From Spirochaetales bacterium (GTDB lineage Bacteria; Spirochaetota; Spirochaetia; DSM-27196; PWMO01): DNA of 13,316 bases. Each line of letters starts with the position of its first letter. The stretch's first letter is position 1. Below are positions 1-6,548 of the stretch, in pieces. The position numbers and the translations under genes are program-made. A model generated the notes under the pieces. The model was given only the letters and a program-made list of their open reading frames with translations. It did no database searches and was not told the DNA's origin. The stretch spans positions 1 through 13,316 of the forward strand of contig SKLB01000315.1 of assembly GCA_007123465.1 (NCBI GenBank), given 5' to 3'.

Positions 1-785
1 AGATCATGACCGCCGCGGCGTACCTGGTGCGGCATCCCGAGATTGCGCACGGGCCGCTGGAGCTGATCTTCACCACCGATGAAGAAGTTGGCCGCGGGAT
101 GGACAACTTTCCCACCGAGCGTTCATCGGCGCGCTACTGCTACACGCTCGATGGCGGGGATGAGGGCAGTGTAGAGGCTGAGTGCTTCAGCGCATTTCAC
201 GCTACGGTTAGCTTCAGCGGCTACGCAATTCACCCCGGTCAGGCACGCGGTAAGATGGTCAATCCGGTCAGCATGGCTTCCAGTTTTGTCACGCTACTGC
301 CGCGCAGCGAGAGCCCCGAGGCCACTGACGGCCGCTTCGGCTTCTATTGCCCTATAGAGCTGACCGCCGGACTATCCGAGGCAACGCTGCACGTGCTGAT
401 TCGCGATTTCGAGCTCGACCAGGTTGAGCGGCGTATCGCAGCGCTGGAGGCTATAGCGGCTGCGGTTGAAGCCGCGTATCCCGGCGGCAGCGTCAGCGTC
501 AAAGCCGAGCAGCAATACCTCAACATGCGCGACATCATGCGTGACCACCCACAGGTCAGCGGGATGCTGGACCGCGCCATCCGCGCCACCGGGATCGAGC
601 CGACCTGGCACAGCATCCGCGGCGGTACCGATGGCGCCCGCTTCACCCAGATGGGGGTGCCAACCCCAAACGTATTTACCGGTGCACACAACATGCACAG
701 TCGCTTTGAGTGGGTGGCGCTGCCTTCCATGGTGCGCGCTGCCAAGACGGTGGTCAACCTGGCACAACTGTGGTCTCAGGTGTAG
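1..785 (+). CDS. pepT: Peptidase T (tripeptide aminopeptidase), C-terminal part; 5' end outside window
   Basis: This is a cytoplasmic zinc aminopeptidase of the M20B family that removes N-terminal residues from tripeptides. The frame is already open at the window edge (codons from base 3). The first in-frame ATG at base 6 is internal, because it lies in the conserved 'EIMTA' segment, so roughly the first 140 residues of the usual ~410 are missing. Counting from that Met, the following are visible: the catalytic-glutamate segment TTDEEVG (E26/E27), the metal-binding Asp in YTLDGGD (D49), the lid-domain segment HPGQARGKMVN, NMRD, the IRGGTDGA motif, and the C-terminal FTGAHNMHS that carries the last metal His. 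These follow E. coli PepT almost block by block. The stop codon lies 10 bp inside the convergent alanine racemase gene. The family call is firm; only the N-terminus is unseen. Confidence 0.95.
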   Translation, partial: IMTAAAYLVRHPEIAHGPLELIFTTDEEVGRGMDNFPTERSSARYCYTLDGGDEGSVEAECFSAFHATVSFSGYAIHPGQARGKMVNPVSMASSFVTLLPRSESPEATDGRFGFYCPIELTAGLSEATLHVLIRDFELDQVERRIAALEAIAAAVEAAYPGGSVSVKAEQQYLNMRDIMRDHPQVSGMLDRAIRATGIEPTWHSIRGGTDGARFTQMGVPTPNVFTGAHNMHSRFEWVALPSMVRAAKTVVNLAQLWSQV

Positions 786-1906
786 ACGCGCGGGACGCGC
801 TTGTTGACCCAGCAGGTTACCTCGTAGGGAATGGTTCCGACAATCTTTGCAAGCTCTTCGGCGTCGGGGCCGGCGGCATCCGGGCCAAAGAGCACCACCT
901 CATCGCCGCGGCGTGCAGTGGCGTCTGCACCCAGGTCGATCATGAACTGATCCATGCAGACGCGGCCGGCTATTGGCGCGCGGTAGCGGCGGCCGCTGCG
1001 CTCGCAGACAAGCACCTCAGCGCGGTTTGACAACAGCCGGTTGTATCCGTCTGCGTAACCCGCAGGAATAGTGGCGATGGTTGTGGCGCGCGGGGCGCGG
1101 AAGGTCATGCCGTAAGAGATGGTTGCGCCGGCTTCGACCTGTTTGACAAAGGAGATCTGCGACCGCAGTTCCATCACCGGTTTGAGCTCAAAATCACGCG
1201 GCTGCTCATCGGAGGGATAGTAGCCGTAGACCGATATGCCCGGACGCACCATGTCGGCCCACGTGTCGGGGTGGCCGACCACCGCGCCCGAGTTGGCCGC
1301 GTGAACTATGCCGGGTTGCACGCCGGCTTCACGGATAGCCGCCAGCGCCTCGGCAAAGCGTGCGCTCTGTTCCCGGGTGGGGCCGTCGTCTGCGCCATCG
1401 GCAAGCGGGAAGTGCGTAGCAACCCCCGCCAGGGTGATATGGGGCATCTCGGTCAGCGCGCGTGCAATTGCGGGTGCATCCTGCGGTCGGCAGCCGATTC
1501 TCCCCATTCCGGTATCGATCTTGAGATGCACCGCAGTCGAGCTGCCCAGGCGCGCTGCGGCAGCCGAGATAAGCTGCGCGTATTCGCGGTCGGCAACAAA
1601 CGGCGAAAGGCGGCTACCGACCAGGTCTTGGATTTCCTGCTCAGCTGCCAGACCGTAGAGCAGAACCGGAGCTTCAATGCCGGCCGCGCGCAGCTGTGCT
1701 CCTTCTTCCACTGTGGCCACACCCAGGTGCGTGGCGCCCTCTTCCAGTGCCACCCGCGCCACCTGCACGCTGCCGTGGCCGTAGGCGTCGGCCTTGACCG
1801 CTATGCACATGGCCGGCGCGCGCCCGTCTCGCTGCACGCGACCGCGCAGCTGGCGCAGATTGAAGCGCAGGTTGTCCAGGTGGATAATCGCCCGTGTTGC
1901 TCTCAT
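776..1906 (-). CDS. alr: Alanine racemase
   Basis: This PLP enzyme interconverts L- and D-alanine in the cytoplasm and supplies D-Ala for peptidoglycan. Its 376 residues are normal for the family. The PLP lysine is K38 in AVKADAYGHG, and the second catalytic base is Y265 in ISYGMTF, the same number as in the Geobacillus enzyme. Also present are KIDTGMGRIG (129-138), HAANSGA (202-208), MVRPGISVYG (219-228), and the C-terminal domain motifs GYADGYNR and GRVCMDQFMID. The start at 1906 gives the standard N-terminus (RAIIHLDNLRFNL). No Shine-Dalgarno precedes it. Instead a -10-like TAATAT ends six bases before the ATG, suggesting a leaderless mRNA. The 3' end overlaps pepT by 10 bp, tail to tail. 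The gene is divergent from the membrane transporter. Confidence 0.97.
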   Translation of the reverse strand: MRATRAIIHLDNLRFNLRQLRGRVQRDGRAPAMCIAVKADAYGHGSVQVARVALEEGATHLGVATVEEGAQLRAAGIEAPVLLYGLAAEQEIQDLVGSRLSPFVADREYAQLISAAAARLGSSTAVHLKIDTGMGRIGCRPQDAPAIARALTEMPHITLAGVATHFPLADGADDGPTREQSARFAEALAAIREAGVQPGIVHAANSGAVVGHPDTWADMVRPGISVYGYYPSDEQPRDFELKPVMELRSQISFVKQVEAGATISYGMTFRAPRATTIATIPAGYADGYNRLLSNRAEVLVCERSGRRYRAPIAGRVCMDQFMIDLGADATARRGDEVVLFGPDAAGPDAEELAKIVGTIPYEVTCWVNKRVPRVYT

Positions 1907-1912
1907 AGCGCC

Positions 1913-1941
1913 ATATTACGACCGGCGGCGCATTACCGCAA
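1913..1941 (-). promoter_or_regulatory. Candidate alr promoter, leaderless type
   Basis: On the minus strand TTGCGG (1936-1941) and TAATAT (1913-1918) are separated by 17 bp, the preferred sigma-70 spacing. The -10 element stands six bases before the alr ATG, so transcription would begin at or next to the start codon. The -35 matches consensus at only three positions. Confidence 0.45.
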
Positions 1942-1970
1942 GTGGCGCTGTAACAACGGTGTGATTCCCG

Positions 1971-2009
1971 GCAGGGCATCAATTGCAATTGCAATTGAAA
2001 CGGCCCTGC
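1971..2009. repeat. Inverted repeat GCAGGGC / GCCCTGC flanking the CAATTG cluster
   Basis: The 7-base arms GCAGGGC (1971-1977) and GCCCTGC (2003-2009) are perfect reverse complements. They enclose 25 bp that contain three CAATTG units and the -35 of the transporter promoter. The position between divergent genes and over a promoter fits an operator, but seven-base arms can also arise by chance in GC-rich DNA. Confidence 0.35.
1980..1997. repeat. Three tandem copies of the palindrome CAATTG
   Basis: CAATTG occurs three times head to tail with no spacing, at 1980-1985, 1986-1991 and 1992-1997. It stands out as an AT-rich block in GC-rich surroundings. The middle and third copies contain the proposed -35 (TTGCAA) of the downstream transporter. 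It may be a protein-binding site or simply a short tandem repeat. Copy number changes here would alter promoter geometry. Confidence 0.6.
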
Positions 2010-2018
2010 GGCTATATT
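1989..2018 (+). promoter_or_regulatory. Candidate promoter of the DMT transporter, leaderless type
   Basis: TTGCAA (1989-1994) and TATATT (2013-2018) are separated by 18 bp. The -10 ends six bases before the ATG at 2025, the same spacing as at alr, and no Shine-Dalgarno is present. This supports 2025 rather than 1983 as the start codon. Confidence 0.45.
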
Positions 2019-2024
2019 GTGGTT

Positions 2025-2978
2025 ATGACGCCCATCACCGGAATTCTGATTGCGATGCTGATCGGCATCGCCGGGACCTCCACTATCCACCTCTCCAAGG
2101 GCGTGATGAAGCACGGGGTGGTGCTGCTGCGCGCCTGTGCACTCCCCGAGGCTGCAACAGGTTCGCGCAGTGCAGCATTGGCTGAAACCGCTGCGGCCAA
2201 CGCAGCCGCCGGCTCGGCAGCCAGTACGGCGCGGCGCGTCAAGGCGCGCGGCATCTACACTGCCGGGGTGGCGATGAACTTCACCAACCCGATCTGGGTC
2301 ATTGCTGCCAACCGTTTTGCGCCTACGGTCTACTACACCTCGATGTACGGCCTGGGGCTGGTGTCGCTGCTGTTCTTTTCGCACATCGTGCTGCACGAAC
2401 GCCTCGACGGCCGGCGGCTGCTGGGCGCGGTGGTGGTAATAGCCGGGACATTGATCGTAGGCCTGGGCCGGATCGTCACGCCGGTGCCAGGAATGTACCT
2501 GGCAAACCGCACCCTGGTGCTGCTGGTTGCCGCCGGCTGGGCGGTGGCCGCCCCGCTGATTGCATTATTCAGCCGGCGCGTTTCGCTGACACTGCAGGAA
2601 CTGCTTTTTGGGCTCTTTGGCGGCGGGCTGGCCTCGCTGGAGGCTGTCCTCAAAGGAGTTGCCCAATCCGGAGCGGCCGGCAGCACGTTTCTGCCGCAAA
2701 CGGGACCAAACTGGGCAATCTTTGTAGTGAGCTTCCTGGGAGCGGCCGGCGCGTTCGCCATGATCCAGTGGTCTTATCTGCGCCGTTGCCGGGTTTCGAT
2801 TATGGCGGCGGCCTACGACGTCTCCTACGTGGCGCTGCCGCTGGTGCTGGTGGCGGTTGCTGTACCCGGCGAGCAGCTTGGGTTGCTCTCAATCCTTGGT
2901 CTGCTGGTACTCGCCGGCGGAGCGTTCATGATGCAGTCAAAGCCGGTCGCTGGCGCCGGCTCTCAGGTCCAGACGTAG
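2025..2978 (+). CDS. Drug/metabolite transporter (DMT) superfamily membrane protein
   Basis: This 317-residue polytopic inner-membrane protein consists of many hydrophobic helices separated by short basic loops. Helix 1 is followed by an unusual Ala-rich polar stretch (about residues 37-70). Then comes a segment FTNPIWVIAANRFAPTVYYTSMYGLG with a later HERLDGRRLLGAVVVIAGTLIVG, which has the look of the SMR/EamA half-repeat (conserved Glu-Arg before a glycine-rich helix). A second half ends in PGEQLGLLSILGLLVLAGGAFMMQ, repeating the same pattern. The substrate cannot be told; DMT members export amino acids, drugs or metabolites. The open frame extends back to an ATG at 1983, but those 14 codons lie across the repeat and promoter region, so I place the start at 2025. 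The 3' end overlaps the convergent tauB-like gene by 16 bp. Confidence 0.8.
   Translation: MTPITGILIAMLIGIAGTSTIHLSKGVMKHGVVLLRACALPEAATGSRSAALAETAAANAAAGSAASTARRVKARGIYTAGVAMNFTNPIWVIAANRFAPTVYYTSMYGLGLVSLLFFSHIVLHERLDGRRLLGAVVVIAGTLIVGLGRIVTPVPGMYLANRTLVLLVAAGWAVAAPLIALFSRRVSLTLQELLFGLFGGGLASLEAVLKGVAQSGAAGSTFLPQTGPNWAIFVVSFLGAAGAFAMIQWSYLRRCRVSIMAAAYDVSYVALPLVLVAVAVPGEQLGLLSILGLLVLAGGAFMMQSKPVAGAGSQVQT
2941..2961 (-). terminator. Possible weak intrinsic terminator after the six-gene operon
   Basis: AGCCGG / CCGGCT arms form a six-pair GC-rich stem with a nine-base loop, immediately after the stop codon of the ABC ATPase gene. On the minus strand the stem runs into only three T residues, so any termination is probably inefficient. 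The hairpin lies inside the 3' end of the convergent transporter gene, so it may be no more than GC-rich coding sequence. Confidence 0.25.
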
Positions 2979-3805
2979 CGCAGTACGTGCTCGCGCATCT
3001 GTACAAACTCTGGGTCGGACTTGACCTCGCGCGGGTCGCGGTTCTGGGACGAGGCGCTGAACGGCACCGGAATATCGGCAATAACGCGCGCCGGACGGTG
3101 CGACACAACCAGAATACGGGTCGCGAGATAGACCGCTTCCTCAACGCTGTGCGTCACCAGCACCACTGCCCCGTGGGTTCTGCGCCAGATTGCCAGCAGC
3201 TCATCCTGCATGTGCTCGCGTGTCAGCGCATCCAGCGCCGCAAACGGCTCATCCATCAGCAGGGTGTGCGGTTCATTGGCCAGCACGCGCGCCAGCGCCG
3301 TACGCTGCTGCATTCCGCCGGACAGTTCATAGGGGCGCGCGTTGCGAAACTCCCATAGCTTGACCATCTTCACGTAGCGTTGGGCAATTTCGCGACGCTG
3401 CGCCCGCGCTACGCCGCGCATGCGCGGGCCAAACTCGACGTTGCCGAGTACCGAGAGCCACGGGTAGAGCTGCGGTTTCTGAAAGACCATTCCGCGGCGC
3501 CAGTCCGGACCACTGACCGCTTGCCCCTCGTCCATAACACTGCCGGCGTCAGGGCTCAAGAACCCGGCCATCAGGCGCAGCAGCGTGGTCTTGCCGCAGC
3601 CTGAAGGGCCCACAATACAGACCAGCTCACCGTGGTGGATCGAGAGCGAAGTAGGCGCAACAGCTTCCACAACGCCGCGGGCGCTGCGGTAGGAAAACGT
3701 GACATCCTTGAGCTCGAGCACCGCTACGGCGCGCCTGCCGCTTGAGGTTGGTCTGGTCATGGTCTGCGGCCGTGTTGCAACTGCTGCCCTGCCTTGGTGG
3801 TTCAT
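2963..3805 (-). CDS. tauB: ABC transporter ATPase of the taurine/sulfonate/nitrate type
   Basis: This 280-residue cytoplasmic ATPase energises the importer formed with the two genes upstream. All nucleotide-binding motifs are intact: Walker A GPSGCGKTT, Q-loop VFQKPQLYPW, signature LSGGMQQR, Walker B TLLMDEPFAALD and switch His in VTHS. The LYPWLSVLGNVEFG stretch is typical of the TauB/SsuB/NrtD subfamily. The first ~25 residues are extra and rich in Arg/Thr. A second Met at residue 16 could be the true start, since neither has a clear Shine-Dalgarno. The ATG at 3805 follows the binding-protein stop by one base, so translation is probably coupled. It looks like the last gene of the operon. 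Subfamily membership is firm; the symbol rests mainly on the TauA-like partner. Confidence 0.88.
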   Translation of the reverse strand: MNHQGRAAVATRPQTMTRPTSSGRRAVAVLELKDVTFSYRSARGVVEAVAPTSLSIHHGELVCIVGPSGCGKTTLLRLMAGFLSPDAGSVMDEGQAVSGPDWRRGMVFQKPQLYPWLSVLGNVEFGPRMRGVARAQRREIAQRYVKMVKLWEFRNARPYELSGGMQQRTALARVLANEPHTLLMDEPFAALDALTREHMQDELLAIWRRTHGAVVLVTHSVEEAVYLATRILVVSHRPARVIADIPVPFSASSQNRDPREVKSDPEFVQMREHVLRYVWT

Positions 3806-3806
3806 A

Positions 3807-4829
3807 CTATCGCTGGTTGATCGCTTGTTCCAGATAGGCAGGGTTGATCGCTCGCTCGAATACCGCTCGGTCGGGAGCGCTGCGGATTGTTCCCTGATCC
3901 GCCAGGAACTGCCCGGTCTCTACAAAGACATCCGCCAGTTCGCCGATCTGTCCAGGGCGACCCATATAGGAAGCAGACAGCTGTTCTTCACCGGAGAGAA
4001 ACAGCAGTGTGTTCATCTGGCGCAGCGCTTCCTGTTGCGCAATCCCGAACTCTTCGGCAACCGAGCGCGCCGCGGCCTCTGGATCCGCGGCAATCAGTTC
4101 CACCGCGCGCATCTGATTCTCCAGGTAGGCTATCACCAGCTCGGGGTGAGACTCGGTAAAACCGCTGCGCGCAATGCCGATGTCACCGGTGAGAAAACCC
4201 TGGGCGGCCAGTTCACCGCTTGATACCAGCACGCGGCCGCCGAGCTCCAGCATCGCCGCCAGCGTTGGTTCCCAGACAAACCCGGCATCGATGTCGCCGC
4301 GCTGCCAGGCGGCGCGCATATCGGCGGGAGCCATGTCCAGGATCGTGAGCGAATCCGGATCGACGCCGGCAAGCTCGAGCGCCGCCAGCAGGTGGTAGTG
4401 GGTAGTAGCACCAAACGGAGCGGCTACGCGCTTGCCGACAAGATCGGTAACCGCGTGGACGTCGCCGTCCTGACGCACCACCAGCGCTTCGTTATCGCCG
4501 ATGATGTTGTAGATCCAGATCACCTCGGCCGGCACGCCCTGCGCCACCGCGGACACTGTGGTTGAGCTGCCGCCCAATCCCAGGTCAACACTGCCGGCGG
4601 CCACCGCGGCGTTGAGCTCGCTGCCGGAGTTGAACTGCACCCAGCGCACCGGCAGGCCGAAGGCTTCCTCGTGCCAGCCGAGGTTCTTGGCCACAATCTC
4701 GCCGTTGGGAATAGCCTGAAAGCCGATGGTAACCTGGCGCAGTTCGCGTTCGGCGCCGCCGCGGCTGAAAAGCGGCACCGCAATCAGCACAAGCGCCGCC
4801 ACGATCGTCAATTTGATTAAGGTTTTCAC
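3807..4829 (-). CDS. tauA: Periplasmic taurine-type substrate-binding protein
   Basis: This 340-residue protein binds the imported ligand outside the inner membrane. It has a basic start, a hydrophobic core (residues 7-21) and then FSRGGAE, a form seen at signal-peptide ends of spirochaete binding proteins. The mature part follows E. coli TauA: FNSGSELNAAVAAGSVDLGLGGSS (66-89), GDNEALVV (111-118), GKRVAAPFGATTHYHLLAAL (132-151) and AAWQRGDIDAGFVWEP (173-188). The THYxLLAAL and AAWQRGDID blocks point to taurine rather than nitrate or HMP relatives. The start is GTG at 4829, chosen because a strong Shine-Dalgarno (AGGAGGGGG, 4836-4844) lies six bases before it. The open frame continues upstream as a shadow of the permease gene. 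Ligand identity is inferred from similarity. No TauD or other taurine-degrading enzyme is visible in the window. Confidence 0.88.
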   Translation of the reverse strand: MKTLIKLTIVAALVLIAVPLFSRGGAERELRQVTIGFQAIPNGEIVAKNLGWHEEAFGLPVRWVQFNSGSELNAAVAAGSVDLGLGGSSTTVSAVAQGVPAEVIWIYNIIGDNEALVVRQDGDVHAVTDLVGKRVAAPFGATTHYHLLAALELAGVDPDSLTILDMAPADMRAAWQRGDIDAGFVWEPTLAAMLELGGRVLVSSGELAAQGFLTGDIGIARSGFTESHPELVIAYLENQMRAVELIAADPEAAARSVAEEFGIAQQEALRQMNTLLFLSGEEQLSASYMGRPGQIGELADVFVETGQFLADQGTIRSAPDRAVFERAINPAYLEQAINQR

Positions 4830-4835
4830 GGGTTT

Positions 4836-4844
4836 CCCCCTCCT
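4836..4844 (-). promoter_or_regulatory. Strong ribosome binding site of the binding-protein gene
   Basis: AGGAGGGGG lies six bases before the GTG at 4829 and directly after the permease stop codon (4847-4849). It fixes the GTG as the start although the frame is open for 243 more codons upstream. A strong site here fits the excess of binding protein over membrane parts usual for ABC importers. Confidence 0.8.
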
Positions 4845-4846
4845 GT

Positions 4847-5635
4847 TTACTCGTACCCTTTCCAGGGTACAAAGCGGGCTTCGGCCGCGCGGATCAGGCC
4901 GTCGAGCGCCAGTCCGGTCAGCCCCATCACAATAATGGCAACAAAGATAATGTCGGTTCTCAGAAAGCGGCCGGCGTCCAGTACCATCCAGCCTATTCCG
5001 TTGGCTGCGGCTACTATCTCGGAGGAGACCAGCGTGGTGTAGGTGAAGCCGATGCTGACCCGCAGGCCGGTGAAGATCTGCGGCAGACACGAGGGAAAGA
5101 TTACCCGCCGAAAGACCTGGCCGCGCGATGCGCCCAGGCTCAGGGCGCTCTCGATGCGCTCGTTGTTGACCGATTTTACCGCCGCCATGGCGTTGATCGA
5201 CAGCGGTGGAAACGCGGCCAGATAGAGAAGCGCGATCTTCGACTCGTCTCCAATACCCAGCCACACGATCAGCAGCGTGTAGTAGGCCAGCGGCGGCAAC
5301 GGGCGATAGAATTCGATAATCGGGTCCAGCAGCGCCTGAGTTCTGCGGCTCTGTCCCATCAGCAGACCTACCGGTATTGCGCTGACAACCGCCAGCGAGT
5401 AGCCCACCGCCACGCGGTTCATGCTGCCCAGCAGATGGTATACCAGTGTGCCGCCGCGATATCCGGTGGAGGATACCTCGCGGAACGCGCGCCAGACGCT
5501 CGACGGCCGCGGCACAAACAGCTCCGGAACCACTTCCAGGTGCGCAATCAGCGCCCATCCGCCCAGTACCACCGCCACGGTGGCCAGGCTGAACAGGTAG
5601 TACGATGTTCGAAGGCGGTCAAATGAGAAACGCAT
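4847..5635 (-). CDS. tauC: ABC transporter permease of the taurine/sulfonate type
   Basis: This 262-residue inner-membrane protein is the transport channel subunit, with about six hydrophobic helices. The first is at residues 13-31 (SYYLFSLATVAVVLGGWAL). The cytoplasmic coupling loop that contacts the ATPase is seen in ALSLGASRGQVFRRVIFP, an EAA-type motif. It is followed by LPQIFTGLRVSIGFTYTTLVSSEIVAAANGIGWMVLDA and a C-terminal FVPWKGYE, both very close to TauC/SsuC proteins. The length is normal. The ATG at 5635 lies inside the end of the acyltransferase gene (17 bp overlap), with no strong Shine-Dalgarno, so it is probably translated by coupling. Presumably two copies join two ATPase subunits. 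The gene order permease, binding protein, ATPase differs from the E. coli tauABC order. Confidence 0.9.
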   Translation of the reverse strand: MRFSFDRLRTSYYLFSLATVAVVLGGWALIAHLEVVPELFVPRPSSVWRAFREVSSTGYRGGTLVYHLLGSMNRVAVGYSLAVVSAIPVGLLMGQSRRTQALLDPIIEFYRPLPPLAYYTLLIVWLGIGDESKIALLYLAAFPPLSINAMAAVKSVNNERIESALSLGASRGQVFRRVIFPSCLPQIFTGLRVSIGFTYTTLVSSEIVAAANGIGWMVLDAGRFLRTDIIFVAIIVMGLTGLALDGLIRAAEARFVPWKGYE

Positions 5636-6548
5636 CGGGATTCACACTCTCATAGTTATCGATGAAACGCTTGCGCGTCTTGTCATTGACGCTGTCAACG
5701 CTGACCATCAGCGCGGTCTCCAGCGCACCGCCAAAATCACTGTCCAGCGCGGTGTCGAAGGTCTGCACGTTAGCGGCTGCGCGAAGGTAGGACACCAGAA
5801 TCGGCGGCACGCTCAATCCGTCCGCCGCGAGCGTGCTGCTCATGCGCTGGTAGGCCGCGTCGTAATCTTGCGCCGGCTGTTGCACTTCGGCGGCCGGGGT
5901 GTAGCGGCAGCCTTCACGCGCGATCAGCAGCGGTTGGCGGCCGCGGTGATAGGCGTTCAAGAATCCAATTACCGCATCGCGCGCAGCCGCAGGCCAGTTG
6001 GCGTAGATAGAGACGTTGCCAAAGAAGTAGCGCAGCCAGGGGTATTCGCATACCAGCGCGCCGAGTCCGCACCACACCACAAACAGTCCGACTATCGCTC
6101 GCTTGGCGCTGCTGTTCACAACCGAGCGGCCAACCTCCACCGCGTGCGGCAGATAATCGGACACAAACAGCGGTGAGAAACGGAACAGGCCGGCGGTGCG
6201 CAGCGCCGCAAGCTTGCCGCTTTCGGCAACGCGCCGTCCGAGTATGAAGCGATACATCGCAACAACCTCGGCGGTCTCGGGATCCCACGCTACAAGCTGG
6301 GTGTAGCCGTGGGCGTCGGTATCGTGGTGGTCTATATCGCGCGCGACGTTGCGCCCCGCTCCCACGTTGCGATACTCAATCTCACGGATGCGGCCGATTT
6401 CATCCATGATCGGGGCGGACTGCGACGCGTGCAGCAGGTAGACCTGCAGACCCTTGAACTCCCGCACCGGTTTGAAGCGTGCAAACTGGTCACGCAGCAA
6501 CTGCGGGTCAACCGGTGCAGCCACCGGCACCAGTTTCGACTGTGTCAT
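5619..6548 (-). CDS. GNAT-type N-acyltransferase, GlsB/OlsB-like aminolipid synthase
   Basis: This 309-residue protein resembles the Bacteroides-type GlsB branch of OlsB-like enzymes, which transfer a 3-hydroxyacyl chain from ACP to the amino group of glycine or ornithine. Supporting segments are EIGRIREIEYRNVGAGRNVARDID (~50-73), HAVEVGRSVV (~135-144), the family's 'lelGRSfv' signature, followed by a KRAIVGLFVVWCGLGALVCEYPWLRYFFGNVSI stretch typical of these 'hemolysin-like' GNATs. I place the start at the ATG at 6548: GGAGGT at 6555-6560 is six bases before it but abuts an earlier ATG at 6554. This gives an ATGA overlap with the upstream acyltransferase stop, so the pair is translationally coupled. 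The amine acceptor cannot be read from sequence. The neighbouring taurine importer makes taurine a candidate. The family call comes from remembered family patterns, not an alignment. Confidence 0.8.
   Translation of the reverse strand: MTQSKLVPVAAPVDPQLLRDQFARFKPVREFKGLQVYLLHASQSAPIMDEIGRIREIEYRNVGAGRNVARDIDHHDTDAHGYTQLVAWDPETAEVVAMYRFILGRRVAESGKLAALRTAGLFRFSPLFVSDYLPHAVEVGRSVVNSSAKRAIVGLFVVWCGLGALVCEYPWLRYFFGNVSIYANWPAAARDAVIGFLNAYHRGRQPLLIAREGCRYTPAAEVQQPAQDYDAAYQRMSSTLAADGLSVPPILVSYLRAAANVQTFDTALDSDFGGALETALMVSVDSVNDKTRKRFIDNYESVNPDAFLI

Noticed and set aside
1983..2024. Earlier ATG for the membrane transporter
   Set aside because: The extra 14 codons cover the CAATTG repeat, the inverted-repeat arm and the -10 element, and the ATG at 2025 begins the natural first helix.
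1271..2185. Plus-strand open frame of 304 codons opposite alr
   Set aside because: It is antisense to the conserved alanine racemase and continues into the transporter in a different frame. Its Cys/His/Arg-rich composition is typical of a GC-rich shadow frame.
4830..5558. Upstream extension of the binding-protein frame by 243 codons
   Set aside because: It lies in another frame of the well-supported permease gene, reads as Arg/Gly/Ala-rich sequence with no family pattern, and the GTG at 4829 has a strong ribosome site and a proper signal peptide.
2963..5635. Nitrate or HMP (thiamine precursor) importer
   Set aside because: The binding protein carries the THYxLLAAL and AAWQRGDID blocks of TauA, and no thiamine or nitrate genes are nearby. 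A related sulfonate remains possible.
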